Made by a program: the position numbers and the translations under genes. The notes beneath the pieces were generated by a model that was not told the DNA's origin, searched no databases, and saw nothing but the letters and a program-made list of their open reading frames with translations. A stretch of DNA of 64,000 nt from DATBLE01 sp050258035 (lineage in GTDB: Bacteria > Actinomycetota > Thermoleophilia > Gaiellales > Gaiellaceae). Each line of letters starts with the position of its first letter. The stretch's first letter is position 1. This document shows, one piece after another, positions 27,458 through 35,309 of this stretch. The stretch lies in the NCBI GenBank assembly GCA_050258035.1, contig JBLMYA010000092.1, positions 26,405-90,404 of the forward strand, written 5' to 3'.

Positions 27458-28417
27458 TCAGGCGAGGAGCGCGCGCAGCTGATCGGGCGTCATGTTGCCG
27501 CCGCTCGCGATCAGGCCGATCTTCCTGCCGGCGAGGTCGAGCTTCAGCGCCGCCGCGAGCGGGGCGGCCCCGGCGGGCTCGATCAGGTTCCGTGTCCGCT
27601 CGAGCATGTGGAGCGTCGCTGCACGGAGGTCGTCCTCGGAGACGAGGACGAAGTCGTGGAGGTGCTCGCGCAGGATCGCCTGCGGGAGCTCGAAGCCGAC
27701 CCGCGTCGCCAGCCCCTCGGCCGAGGTGCGCATCTCGTCCTCGACGAGGGCGCCCTTCTTCCAGGAGCGGTAGGCGGCGGGCGCCGCCTCGGACTGGACG
27801 CCGATCACCTGGAGCTCCGGGCGGAGGGCGTTCGCGACGATGCAGGCGCCGGCGGCGCCGCTGCCGCCGCCGATCGGCACGATCAGGACGTCGAGGTCGG
27901 GCTGCCGCTCCAGCGTCTCGAGCGTGTGGGTGGCGACTCCTGCGATCAGGTGGGGCTCGTTGCCGGAATGGATGTAGCGGTAGCCGTGCTCCTCCGCGAG
28001 CGCCTCGCAGTGCTCGCGCGCGTCGTCGAAGTCGCGGCCGTGCTCGACGACCTCGCCGCCGAGGCCCCGGATCGACCCGATCTTGACCGGGTTCGCGTGT
28101 TCGGGGACGCAGACGATCGCGCGCACGCCGAACAGACGCGACGCGAGGGCGATCGACTGGCCGTGGTTGCCCGTCGAGGCCGTGACCACGCCGCGTCTCC
28201 GTTCGTCGTCCGTCAGCCGGGAGACCAGGTTGACCCCGCCGCGAACCTTGAAGTTGCAGACCGGCTGATGGTTCTCGTGCTTGACCCAGACCTCGGCGCC
28301 GACCAGCTCGTCGAGCGGCGGGTATCGGTTGAGCGCGGTCGGAACGAGGTGGGGAGAGATGCGCTCGCGCGCCGCGAGGACGTCGTCGAAGGTCGGGGTG
28401 GACAACGGGACCGGCAC
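27458..28417 (-). CDS. Threonine/serine dehydratase-like PLP enzyme
   Basis: 319 residues of fold type II: the PLP lysine K57 in NFKVRGG, the phosphate loop TASTGNHGQS (about 79-88) and GGGSGAAG (about 178-185). The ASGGN segment near the end is typical of catabolic threonine dehydratase and serine racemase. It lacks a C-terminal ACT regulatory domain, so it is not the feedback-controlled IlvA. It deaminates threonine or serine, or racemises serine. It stands 40-45 bases from purH. Confidence 0.87.
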   Translation of the reverse strand: MPVPLSTPTFDDVLAARERISPHLVPTALNRYPPLDELVGAEVWVKHENHQPVCNFKVRGGVNLVSRLTDDERRRGVVTASTGNHGQSIALASRLFGVRAIVCVPEHANPVKIGSIRGLGGEVVEHGRDFDDAREHCEALAEEHGYRYIHSGNEPHLIAGVATHTLETLERQPDLDVLIVPIGGGSGAAGACIVANALRPELQVIGVQSEAAPAAYRSWKKGALVEDEMRTSAEGLATRVGFELPQAILREHLHDFVLVSEDDLRAATLHMLERTRNLIEPAGAAPLAAALKLDLAGRKIGLIASGGNMTPDQLRALLA

Positions 28418-28461
28418 GGATGCACGCTACCCGAGGGACGGTCCCGGGAGCTGTCCCCGGT

Positions 28462-29997
28462 TCAGTGGCGGAAGTGGCGGCGGCCGGTGAACACCATCGC
28501 CGCGCCGGCCGCCTCGACGGCGGCGACGACGTCGGCGTCCCGCTTCGACCCGCCCGGCTGGATGATCGCCGAGACGCCCTGCTCGAGCGCGAGCGCCGGC
28601 CCGTCGGCGAACGGGAAGAAGGCGTCCGAGGCCAGCACGGCGCCCGCCAGGTCGTGGCCGTGCTCCAGAGCCTTCTCGATCGCGATCCGGACCGCGTCCA
28701 CGCGCGACATCTGGCCGGCCCCGATCCCGATCGTGCGCAGGCCCCTGGCGATCACGATCGCGTTCGAGGTGACGTGCTTGCAGACGCGCCAGGCGAACAG
28801 CAGGTCGTCCCAGTCCGAGTCGCTCGCGTCCCCGCAGACGACGGTCATCGCGCCGCGGTCCTCGGCGGCGGCGTCGCGCTCCTGGACGAGCAGACCCCCG
28901 ACCACCCGTCGGTAGTCGCGCTCTCCCGCCGGCGCGCTCCGGCGCTCGGCCGAGTCGAGGATGCGCAGCGCCTCCTTTGCGCGCAGCACGTCGACTGCGC
29001 CCTCCTCGTACCCGGGCGCGAACAGGACTTCGACGAACTGCTCCGAGATCCGCTTGGCCAGCTCCACCGAGATCGGGTGGTTGAGCACGACCACGCCCCC
29101 GTAGGCGGACAGCGGATCGGAGGCGAGCGCCCGCTCGTAGGCGTCCGCGATCGACTCAGCGATCGCCGCACCGCATGGGTTCGCGTGCTTGACGATCACG
29201 CACGCCGGCTGCGTGAGCTCCTCGACCAGCTCCCGGGCCGCGGAGAGGTCGTTGAGGTTGTTGTACGAGAGCTCCTTGCCGCCGAGCTGCTCGACGCGGG
29301 AGAGCAGGTGGCGGCGCTCGCCGGCCTGGGCGTAGTAGGCGGCGCGCTGGTGGGGGTTTTCCCCGTATGCGAGCGTTCGCTCCTTCCAGAAGGTCGGGAT
29401 GAGGCCCTCGGGGAAGGTCTCCCGCTCGTCGAACCAGGCCGAGATCGCCGACTCGTACGCGGCCGTGACGACGAAGGCCTCGCCGGCGAGCGACCGGCGG
29501 GTGTCGAGGGAGAGCTCGCCGTGGTGCCGAAGCTCCTCGAGGACGCTCGAGTAGCGCTCCGGGCGGGCGACCGCGGCGACGTGGCGGAAGTTCTTCGCGG
29601 CAGCGCGGAGCAGGGTCGGCCCGCCGATGTCGATCATCTCCACCGCCTCCTCGTCGGTCACGCCCTGCTGCGACGCGACCTCGGTGAACGGGTAGAGGTT
29701 GACGACGACCATGTCGATCGGCTCGATCGCGTGCTCGGCGAGGTCGTCGAGGTCCTCGGGCACGTCGCGCCGGGCCAGGATCCCGCCGTGGACGGCGGGG
29801 TGGAGCGTGACGACGCGGTGGCCGAGCATCTCGGCGAAGCCGGTCATCGTCTCGACGCGGGTCACGGGCAGGCCGTGCTCCTCCAGGTGCGCGGCGGTGC
29901 CGCCGCTGGCCGCGAGCTCCCAGGCGAGCTCGACCAGCCCGCCGGCGAGCTCCTGCAGTCCGCGCTTGTCATAGACCGAGATCAGCGCGCGGCGCAC
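28462..29997 (-). CDS. purH: Bifunctional AICAR formyltransferase/IMP cyclohydrolase
   Basis: 511 residues, the normal length. The N-terminal MGS-like IMP cyclohydrolase domain (1-195) begins RRALISVYDKRG and contains LHPAVHGGI. The AICAR transformylase domain has KHANPCGAA and SDAFFPFADG. It catalyses the last two steps to IMP. The GTG start overlaps purN by 16 bases, and purM precedes it, giving a purM-purN-purH block. It is the last gene of this run. Confidence 0.95.
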   Translation of the reverse strand: MRRALISVYDKRGLQELAGGLVELAWELAASGGTAAHLEEHGLPVTRVETMTGFAEMLGHRVVTLHPAVHGGILARRDVPEDLDDLAEHAIEPIDMVVVNLYPFTEVASQQGVTDEEAVEMIDIGGPTLLRAAAKNFRHVAAVARPERYSSVLEELRHHGELSLDTRRSLAGEAFVVTAAYESAISAWFDERETFPEGLIPTFWKERTLAYGENPHQRAAYYAQAGERRHLLSRVEQLGGKELSYNNLNDLSAARELVEELTQPACVIVKHANPCGAAIAESIADAYERALASDPLSAYGGVVVLNHPISVELAKRISEQFVEVLFAPGYEEGAVDVLRAKEALRILDSAERRSAPAGERDYRRVVGGLLVQERDAAAEDRGAMTVVCGDASDSDWDDLLFAWRVCKHVTSNAIVIARGLRTIGIGAGQMSRVDAVRIAIEKALEHGHDLAGAVLASDAFFPFADGPALALEQGVSAIIQPGGSKRDADVVAAVEAAGAAMVFTGRRHFRH

Positions 29998-30512
29998 AGC
30001 TCTCTCACCACCTCGGGCAGCAGGCGGTGCTCCACCGAGTGGATCCGCTCGACCAGCGTGTCCAGCGGCTCGACCGGAACCGGCTCCTGGCGCAACACCG
30101 GCCCGGTGTCGATCCCCTCGTCGACGAGATGGACGGTCACCCCCGTCGTCCGGACGCCCGCTGCGACCGCCTGCTCGATCGCCCGGAGGCCGGGGAAGTC
30201 GGGGAGGAGCGACGGGTGGACGTTGACGATCCGGCCGGGAAAGCGGGCGAGGAACGCGGGGGTCAGGAGCTGCATGTAGCCGGCGAGGACGACGAGCCGG
30301 ACGCCGTGCCCTTCCAGCCAGTCGGCCATCGCACGGTCGCGGGCCTCCCGGTCGTCTCCGAGCTCGAAGAGCGCGGACGCGATTCCCGCCGCCCGCGCGC
30401 GCACCAGGGCGCGCGCTTCCGGGCGGTTCGAGGCAACAGCCGAGATCGGCAGCCCGCAGTCGATCAGCGCCTGGAGGTTCGTACCCTCTCCCGACGCGAG
30501 GACGCCGATCAC
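29982..30512 (-). CDS. purN: Phosphoribosylglycinamide formyltransferase
   Basis: 176 residues from the GTG at 30512, which overlaps the purM stop by four bases. Family motifs are VLASGEGTNLQAL, NVHPSLLP with the catalytic Asn-His, and the Asp loop in HLVDEGIDTGPV. It adds formyl from 10-formyl-THF to GAR. It is slightly shorter than E. coli PurN (212) because the C-terminal helices are compact. Fully embedded in the pur operon. Confidence 0.94.
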   Translation of the reverse strand: MIGVLASGEGTNLQALIDCGLPISAVASNRPEARALVRARAAGIASALFELGDDREARDRAMADWLEGHGVRLVVLAGYMQLLTPAFLARFPGRIVNVHPSLLPDFPGLRAIEQAVAAGVRTTGVTVHLVDEGIDTGPVLRQEPVPVEPLDTLVERIHSVEHRLLPEVVRELCAAR

Positions 30513-31408
30513 GCGATCCGGCCGATGACGGTCCGGCCCGCCGGCTCCGGAACGACCGCGCAGTAGCCGATCCCGAGGTTGAAGACGCGCCGCAGCTCCT
30601 CCTCCCCGGCGTGGCGCCCGAGCCAGGCGAACACAGCAGGGCGGTCCCACGAGTCCCAGTCGATCTCCGCCCGGAGCCCCTCCGGGAGCACGCGCGAGAC
30701 GTTCCCCTCGATCCCGCCGCCGGTCACGTGCGCGAGCGCGCGCACGTCGGCGTCCAGGCGCAGCGCCCGGATCTCGTCGAGGTACAGGCGCGTCGGCGCG
30801 AGCAGGTCCTCGCCGTCGTAATCCTCCAGCTCGAGGACCCGGCGGACGAGCGAGAAGCCGTTCGCGTGCACGCCGGCCGAGGCGAAGCCGACGATCCAGT
30901 CGCCGGCCTCGACGCGCGACCCGTCGACGAGGTCGCGACGGTCGACCAGGCCGACGCATGCCGCGGCGAAGTCGAGCTCGCCCTCGCGGTAGACGCCGGG
31001 CATCTCCGCGGTCTCGCCGCCGACGAGCGCGCAGCCGGCTGCACGGCACACCTCGGCGGCGCCCTCGACCAGCTCGGCGACCTGCTCGAGGTCGAGCCGG
31101 TCGGCCGCGACGTAGTCGAGCAGGAACAGCGGCTCAGCGCCGGTCGTCGCCACGTCGTTTATGCAGTGTGCGGCCATGTCCGCGCCGCAGTTCCGGAGCA
31201 GCCCGCGGCCCCGCGCGACGATCGGCTTCGTCCCGATCGAGTCCATCGAGGCAGCGAGCAGCCGCTGCTCGTCGAGCGGGTACAGCCCCGCGAAGGCGCC
31301 GAACCCTTCCGCGCCTGTCGACTCGACCGCCGCCCGCAGCCGTTCGACGACCGCCCCCGCGGTCGCGAGCGAGACCCCTGCAGCCCCGTAGGTGGGCTCG
31401 TCCTCCAT
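30509..31408 (-). CDS. purM: Phosphoribosylformylglycinamidine cyclo-ligase (AIR synthetase)
   Basis: 299 residues, shorter than the usual 340-350. The motifs SMDSIGTKP, MAAHCINDVATTGAEP, LVGGETAEMPGVY and HVTGGGIEGNVSRV are all present, so the ATPase fold is complete. The shortening lies at the N-terminus, where the family's first 20-30 residues are reduced to a YGAAGVSLATAG start. It converts FGAM to AIR. It is the first gene of the purM-purN-purH block, with 32 bases to the divergent methyltransferase. Confidence 0.93.
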   Translation of the reverse strand: MEDEPTYGAAGVSLATAGAVVERLRAAVESTGAEGFGAFAGLYPLDEQRLLAASMDSIGTKPIVARGRGLLRNCGADMAAHCINDVATTGAEPLFLLDYVAADRLDLEQVAELVEGAAEVCRAAGCALVGGETAEMPGVYREGELDFAAACVGLVDRRDLVDGSRVEAGDWIVGFASAGVHANGFSLVRRVLELEDYDGEDLLAPTRLYLDEIRALRLDADVRALAHVTGGGIEGNVSRVLPEGLRAEIDWDSWDRPAVFAWLGRHAGEEELRRVFNLGIGYCAVVPEPAGRTVIGRIA

Positions 31409-31440
31409 GCCTCCGAGTCTAAGCCCACTACGCTCCGGAC

Positions 31441-32151
31441 ATGGACTGGCCCTGGGAGATCGCCGAGCGCGACCACGAGCTCCAGAACCCGACGAGCGCG
31501 GAGAAGGTCCTGCTGCTGGGGAGGTACCTCCGCCTCGACGCGGAGAGCCGTGTGCTCGACGTCGCCTGCGGGAAGGGCGGCCCGGCGGCGATCCTCGCCG
31601 CCGCGTACGGCTGCCGGATCACCGGTGTCGAGATCCGGCCCGAGTTCGCCGCGGCGGCGCGCGAGCGCGTCGCCGCGGCAGGCCTCGACAGGCTCGTCGA
31701 GATCCACACCGCCGACGCGACGACGTTCCCGCTCGAGCCGGAGAGTCTCGACGCCGCGCTCTGCATCGGCGCGGCGTTCGTCTGGGGGACGATCCGCGAT
31801 GCGGCGTCGGCGCTCCGTCAGGCGGTGCGGCCCGGCGGCTTCGTCGCGATCGGGGAGCCGTTCTGGCGTGCCTGGCCGCTCCCGGACGGCGCCGCGCCCG
31901 ACGGGTTCGTCTCGCTGTCCGAGACCGCCGACCGCCTCGAGCGGGCGGGTTTCGTCCTCACCGGGGTCATCGCCGCCTCGGAGGACGACTGGGACCGGTA
32001 CGAGAGCCTGCACTGGCGCGCGCTCGAGGAGTGGCTCGCCGAGCACCCCGATCCCGAGATCCGCGCCGAGCACGAACGGCGGTGCAGCGACTACCTGCGG
32101 TACAGACGCTCGCTCCTCGGCTGGGCGATCTTCGTCGGTCGCAAGCGCTGA
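31441..32151 (+). CDS. SAM-dependent methyltransferase (class I)
   Basis: 236 residues. The Rossmann motif I is VLDVACGKGGPAAIL, followed by the acidic ITGVEIRPEF and a post-I DATTFPLEPESLDAALCIGA. An ubiE/sterol-methyltransferase-like small-molecule methylase is likely; the substrate is unknown. The C-terminal end (DYLRYRRSLLGWAIFVGRK) is typical of the family. It is the first of four plus-strand genes set between the two minus-strand pur blocks. Confidence 0.85.
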   Translation: MDWPWEIAERDHELQNPTSAEKVLLLGRYLRLDAESRVLDVACGKGGPAAILAAAYGCRITGVEIRPEFAAAARERVAAAGLDRLVEIHTADATTFPLEPESLDAALCIGAAFVWGTIRDAASALRQAVRPGGFVAIGEPFWRAWPLPDGAAPDGFVSLSETADRLERAGFVLTGVIAASEDDWDRYESLHWRALEEWLAEHPDPEIRAEHERRCSDYLRYRRSLLGWAIFVGRKR

Positions 32152-32169
32152 GGCTCCTACACTCTCCCG

Positions 32170-33063
32170 GTGGGCCCTTCGCCCCTGACCAGCTGGACGT
32201 TCGATCCGGCGGCGATGCTCCTGATCGCGGCGTCGGGCTTCCTCTACTACCGCAGGACGGCCACGCTCGCCTCGCGCGGCACGCCGGTCGAGCTCTGGCG
32301 TCGGCTCGTCTTCGGCCTCGGCCTCGTCCTCTCGTTCACGGCAGTCGCCTCGCCGATCCACGAGCTCGGCGAGCAGCAGTTCTTCTTCGCGCACATGATC
32401 CAGCACATCCTGCTCGGCGACCTCGCGCCGCTGTGCTTCGTCGCCGGGCTGACGGGACCGATCCTGCGGCCGGTGCTCGCCCTCCCGGCGGTGATGCGGC
32501 TGCGCTTCCTGACGCTTCCGTACGTCGCTCTCCCGATCTGGGCGGCGAACCTGCTGCTCTGGCACCTGCCGGTCGCCTACCTGGCGGCGCTCCACCACTC
32601 GGGCATGCACGCTGTCCAGCACCTGCTCTTCTTCACGTGCGGCGCGCTGATGTGGGCGCCGGTGGTCGAGGTGCTCCCGGGGCCCGAGTGGTTCGGGTCG
32701 GGGATGAAGCTCGGCTACATCGCGGCGGTCCGGGCCGTCGAGACGATCCTCGGCAACGTCTTCGTCTGGTCGGGCGGCGTCTTCTACACGGCGTACGAGC
32801 ACCCGGTGAACCGCTGGGGCATCTCCCCCCACGCCGACCAGGGCATCGCCGGCGGGGTGATGATGCTCGAGGGCTCGCTCGTCACGCTCGGCGCGCTCGC
32901 CTGGCTCTTCCTCCGCTGGGCGCGCGAGAGCGAGGAGCGGCAGCAGCTGCTCGACGAGGGAGTCGACCGGCGGGCGGCGACACGCGCCGTCCGGTACGGC
33001 CGCGGCGGAGAGCTGTCCCGGCGTGGGGGAACCCCTCGTTCTCCAACGGGCCCTCTCCTCTGA
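32170..33063 (+). CDS. ctaG: Caa3-type cytochrome c oxidase assembly protein CtaG
   Basis: 297 residues, about seven TM helices. The Caa3_CtaG family signs are FFFAHMIQHILLGDLAP and HHSGMHAVQHLLFF, with conserved His residues that may bind copper, and TYEHP-like YEHPVNRWGISPHADQ. The protein supports assembly of the copper site of cytochrome oxidase in the plasma membrane. The last 30 residues are charged and Arg-rich. It is unlike the Cox11-type CtaG. Confidence 0.88.
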   Translation: MGPSPLTSWTFDPAAMLLIAASGFLYYRRTATLASRGTPVELWRRLVFGLGLVLSFTAVASPIHELGEQQFFFAHMIQHILLGDLAPLCFVAGLTGPILRPVLALPAVMRLRFLTLPYVALPIWAANLLLWHLPVAYLAALHHSGMHAVQHLLFFTCGALMWAPVVEVLPGPEWFGSGMKLGYIAAVRAVETILGNVFVWSGGVFYTAYEHPVNRWGISPHADQGIAGGVMMLEGSLVTLGALAWLFLRWARESEERQQLLDEGVDRRAATRAVRYGRGGELSRRGGTPRSPTGPLL

Positions 33064-33103
33064 GCGCTATCCGCCTCGCCGCCGATCATGTTGCGGCAGA
33101 AAC

Positions 33104-33523
33104 TTGCGTTCCACCGGCTTCCATCACGTCGACCTCGTCGTCAGCTCGATACTCCGCAGCCTGCCCTTCTACCGGGAGCTGCTCGAGCCGCTCGGCTGGC
33201 ACCGCGTCGGCGAGGTGGAGGGCGAGCGCGGCGAGACGATCTGGTACATCTCGGGCCCCGGCAGCTCGCTCGGCCTGAGGCAGGCGCAGACACCGTCGAG
33301 GGAGCCTTTCGACCGCTACCGGGTCGGCGTCCACCACGTCGCCTTCGAGGCCGCGTCCCGGCACGACGTCGACGAGCGCGCCGACTGGCTGCGCGGCCGC
33401 GGCGTCTCGATCGAGAGCGGCCCCGAGGAGTACTCGTACATGCCCGGGTACTACGCGGTCTTCTTCTACGACCCGGACGGGATCAAGCTCGAGATCGTGC
33501 ACGTGCCCGGCCACGCGGCCTGA
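33104..33523 (+). CDS. VOC family (glyoxalase/bleomycin resistance-like) protein
   Basis: About 139 residues from the TTG at 33104; the same frame is open from 33023, but that would overlap ctaG. VOC signs are GFHHVDLVVSSILRSLPFYRELLEPLGW, and a second half with GVHHVAFEA, FFYDPDGIKLEIVHV. The His and Glu positions fit a metal site made by two beta-alpha-beta-beta-beta units. The substrate is unknown. It is probably co-transcribed with ctaG. Confidence 0.8.
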   Translation: MRSTGFHHVDLVVSSILRSLPFYRELLEPLGWHRVGEVEGERGETIWYISGPGSSLGLRQAQTPSREPFDRYRVGVHHVAFEAASRHDVDERADWLRGRGVSIESGPEEYSYMPGYYAVFFYDPDGIKLEIVHVPGHAA

Positions 33524-33561
33524 TCCGTACGATCGCGCCACCCAGCGCGCAGCGACAGAAA

Positions 33562-33597
33562 GCCGGCCGCGGCGCGTGTGCTTCTCGCGCGGCCGGC
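33562..33597 (+). terminator. Hairpin after the VOC gene, flanked by 12-bp direct repeats
   Basis: GCCGGCCGCG (33562-33571) and CGCGGCCGGC (33588-33597) form a perfect 10-bp stem with a 16-base loop. It lies 39 bases past the VOC stop. Copies of AGCGACAGAAAG sit on both sides (33551-33562 and 33611-33622), the second just before the ribosome site of the next gene. Confidence 0.5.
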
Positions 33598-33631
33598 ACC
33601 CTCGAGCGCAAGCGACAGAAAGGAGCGCCGC

Positions 33632-33904
33632 ATGTCCACCACGGAGAAGCCCGCCGAGAGCCCGTCGGCCGGAGGAGGAGAGGGAGGGGGGTACCGCTTC
33701 CAGCCCGTCGCGGGCGCCCGGATGCCGATTCCCGGCAACGCGGAGCTCGCGCTGTTCCTCTTCGTCTGGATCGTCGTCGCGATCATCTGGGCGGCCAGCG
33801 ACGCGGTCGACGCGAGCGGTTTCGTCACCGCGACGGTCGTGTTGACCTTCGGCTACCTGCTCAGCCGCGGGATCGCGAAGGCGAGCAGGGTCCTCGAGCA
33901 GTAG
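33632..33904 (+). CDS. Small two-TM membrane protein, 90 aa
   Basis: The start is the ATG at 33632 because AGGAG lies six bases upstream. A hydrophilic Gly/Ser-rich N-terminus (about 1-45) precedes two TM helices (LALFLFVWIVVAIIWA and FVTATVVLTFGYLLSRG). The family is not recognised. It is the last of the four plus-strand genes between the pur blocks and converges with purF. Confidence 0.7.
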   Translation: MSTTEKPAESPSAGGGEGGGYRFQPVAGARMPIPGNAELALFLFVWIVVAIIWAASDAVDASGFVTATVVLTFGYLLSRGIAKASRVLEQ

Positions 33905-33926
33905 CGGACGACGAGCCGGCGTCGGC

Positions 33927-35309
33927 TCAGGCCCGCGCCGGCTCGAACCTCAGCTTCGCCAGCCGCCGGTCGGCGGGGATGCGCGTCGGGTAGTCGCCGG
34001 TCAGGCACGCGCGGCACAGGGAGGACGCTGGCCGCGCGGTCGCCGACTCCAGCCCCGCGAGGGAGATGTGGGCGAGGGACGTCGCGCCGATCGACTCGCG
34101 TACCTCCTCGACCGACCTGGATGCCGCGATCAACTCGTCCTCGTCGGCCAGATCGATGCCGTAGAAGCACGGGCCGATCACCGGCGGAGACGAGATCCGC
34201 ACGTGCACCTCGGTCGCGCCGGCGTCGAACAGCATCGCGACGATCTGGCGCGTCGTGTTCCCGCGCACGATCGAGTCGTCGACGACCACGACGCGCTTGC
34301 CTGCCACCTCGGCGAGCGGGTTGAACTTCAGCCGGATGCCCTGCTGGCGGAGCTCCTGGTCGGGCTGGATGAACGTCCGGCCGACGCAGCGGTTCTTGAT
34401 CAGCCCTTCGCTGAACGGGATGCCGATCGCCCGTGCGAACCCGATCGCCGCCGGCGTCCCCGAGTCGGGGATCGGCAGGACGAGGTCGGCCTCGACCGGC
34501 GACTCCTCGGCCAGCCGCTCGCCCATCCGTACCCGCGCGGCATGCACCTCCACGCCGTCGAGCCAGGTGTCCGGGCGCGCGAGGTAGAAGAACTCGAAGA
34601 TGCACAGCGCGCCCCCGGTCGCGGGCACCGCCTGCCGCGCCTCGATCCCTCCCTCGTCGACGACGACCAGCTCGCCGCGGGCGATCTCGCGGTCGAGCTC
34701 GGCGCCGAGCAGGTCGAGCGCGCAGGTCTCGGAGGCGACCACCCAGCCGTCCGAGAGTCGCCCGAGCACGAGCGGGCGGAAGCCGTGCGGGTCGCGGAAG
34801 GCCAGGAGCTTGCCCTCGGCGAGCGCGGTCACCGAGTAGGCGCCCTCCAGCCTGCTCATCGCATGTGCGACCGCGTCCGCGAGCGGCGCCGGGTCGTTCG
34901 CGATCAGCGCCGCGATCAGTTCGGTGTCCGAGCTCGAGCCCAGCTTCACCCCGTCGGCCGAGAGCTCGTCCCGCAGCTCGCCGGCGTTGACGAGGTTGCC
35001 GTTGTGCCCCAGAGCGACCGTGCGGTGACGGCCGTGCTGGACGATCGGCTGCGCGTTCGCCCACTGCGCCGAGCCCGTCGTCGAGTACCGGGTGTGGCCG
35101 ATCGCGAGCTGGCCGCGCAGACCTCGGAGCTTCTGCTCGTCGAAGACCTGCGTGACGAGGCCCATCTCCCTGAGGACGGTCAGGCGGCCGCGGTCGGAGA
35201 CGGCGATTCCGGCCGACTCCTGGCCGCGGTGCTGGAGCGCGTGCAGGCCGAAGTGCGCGAGCCGCGCGACGTCGCGGGCGGGCGCGCAGACTCCGAGGAC
35301 GCCGCACAT
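33927..35309 (-). CDS. purF: Amidophosphoribosyltransferase
   Basis: 460 residues from an ATG at 35309 that overlaps the purL stop (TGATG); a start at 35321 is also possible. The nucleophile Cys is residue 2 (MCGVLGV), and glutamine-domain motifs ALQHRGQESAGI and TRYSTTGS are present. The PRTase part has VVVVDDSIVRGNTT, the PRPP loop. It makes phosphoribosylamine, the first committed purine step. Cysteines near the C-terminus (CRACLTGDYP) fit the type that carries an Fe-S cluster. Confidence 0.95.
   Translation of the reverse strand: MCGVLGVCAPARDVARLAHFGLHALQHRGQESAGIAVSDRGRLTVLREMGLVTQVFDEQKLRGLRGQLAIGHTRYSTTGSAQWANAQPIVQHGRHRTVALGHNGNLVNAGELRDELSADGVKLGSSSDTELIAALIANDPAPLADAVAHAMSRLEGAYSVTALAEGKLLAFRDPHGFRPLVLGRLSDGWVVASETCALDLLGAELDREIARGELVVVDEGGIEARQAVPATGGALCIFEFFYLARPDTWLDGVEVHAARVRMGERLAEESPVEADLVLPIPDSGTPAAIGFARAIGIPFSEGLIKNRCVGRTFIQPDQELRQQGIRLKFNPLAEVAGKRVVVVDDSIVRGNTTRQIVAMLFDAGATEVHVRISSPPVIGPCFYGIDLADEDELIAASRSVEEVRESIGATSLAHISLAGLESATARPASSLCRACLTGDYPTRIPADRRLAKLRFEPARA

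Noticed and set aside
33551..33622. 12-bp direct repeats around a hairpin, considered as attachment or target-site duplication
   Set aside because: No integrase or insertion between them; only a terminator-like hairpin, so kept as a minor repeat.
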